Source: an uncultured Clostridia bacterium | Lineage (GTDB): Bacteria > Bacillota > Clostridia > TANB77 > CAG-508 | Assembly: GCA_947631315.1 (NCBI GenBank) | Contig: CANRLA010000085.1 | Location: 1 to 5,201 of the forward strand | Direction of reading: 5' to 3' | DNA: 5,201 nucleotides | Shown here: piece after piece, positions 5,196 to 5,201 of the stretch | How the letters are laid out: every line of letters begins with the position of its first letter | Position numbering within the stretch: position 1 is the first letter of the stretch | Translations under genes and position numbers: made by a program | The notes under the pieces: generated by a model | Told to the model about the DNA's origin: nothing | Databases searched by the model: none | The model's input: the letters and a program-made list of their open reading frames with translations, nothing else

Positions 5196-5201
5196 GAATT
5201 T

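Noticed and set aside
1..5201. tRNA, rRNA, CRISPR array, insertion sequence or attachment site
   Set aside because: I found no cloverleaf-like segment, regularly spaced repeats, transposase frame, terminal inverted repeats with target duplication, or integrase.

Overview
The window comes from a low-GC bacterium of the Firmicutes/Clostridia type. The genes between bases 1 and 3928 are very AT-rich, use AGA for almost every arginine, and have purine-rich ribosome binding sites. The gene pair pnp followed by a polysaccharide deacetylase recalls the pnpA-ylxY neighbourhood of Bacillus subtilis. Species cannot be assigned from the sequence alone.

Left part (1-2079): the 3' nine-tenths of pnp (polynucleotide phosphorylase, 5' end outside the window), followed by about 200 bases without a gene. 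That gap holds a hairpin directly after the stop codon and a long nested inverted-repeat structure closed by a 10-bp stem and a T-run. Middle part (2080-3928): a sigma-A-type promoter, a membrane-anchored polysaccharide deacetylase gene and a glutamate racemase gene (murI), both on the + strand. The first remodels glycans in the cell envelope. The second makes D-glutamate for peptidoglycan, so the pair fits a small cell-wall operon.

Both middle genes are broken in the same way. The reading frame moves +1 at an in-frame CGG triplet, and the rest of a clearly homologous protein continues in the next frame. These two CGG triplets are the only in-frame CGG codons I find between bases 1 and 3928. 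In both cases skipping the C and reading GGN as glycine restores the family sequence, and the zero frame ends exactly two codons after CGG. This could be two assembly errors or two mutations. The shared signature also fits a genome in which CGG is unassigned and tolerated as a +1 shift site. This is the main point of interest.

Right part (3929-5201): an accessory-looking segment with two small, convergent, unrecognised genes (4062-4355 on + and 4617-4985 on -). Each has its own extended -10 promoter overlapped by perfect dyads that look like operators, a strong Shine-Dalgarno sequence, and a hairpin downstream. Base composition is visibly richer in GC here, and CGG is used as an ordinary sense codon, unlike in the left part. 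This suggests recently acquired DNA. The last 100 bases hold short repeats and no gene.
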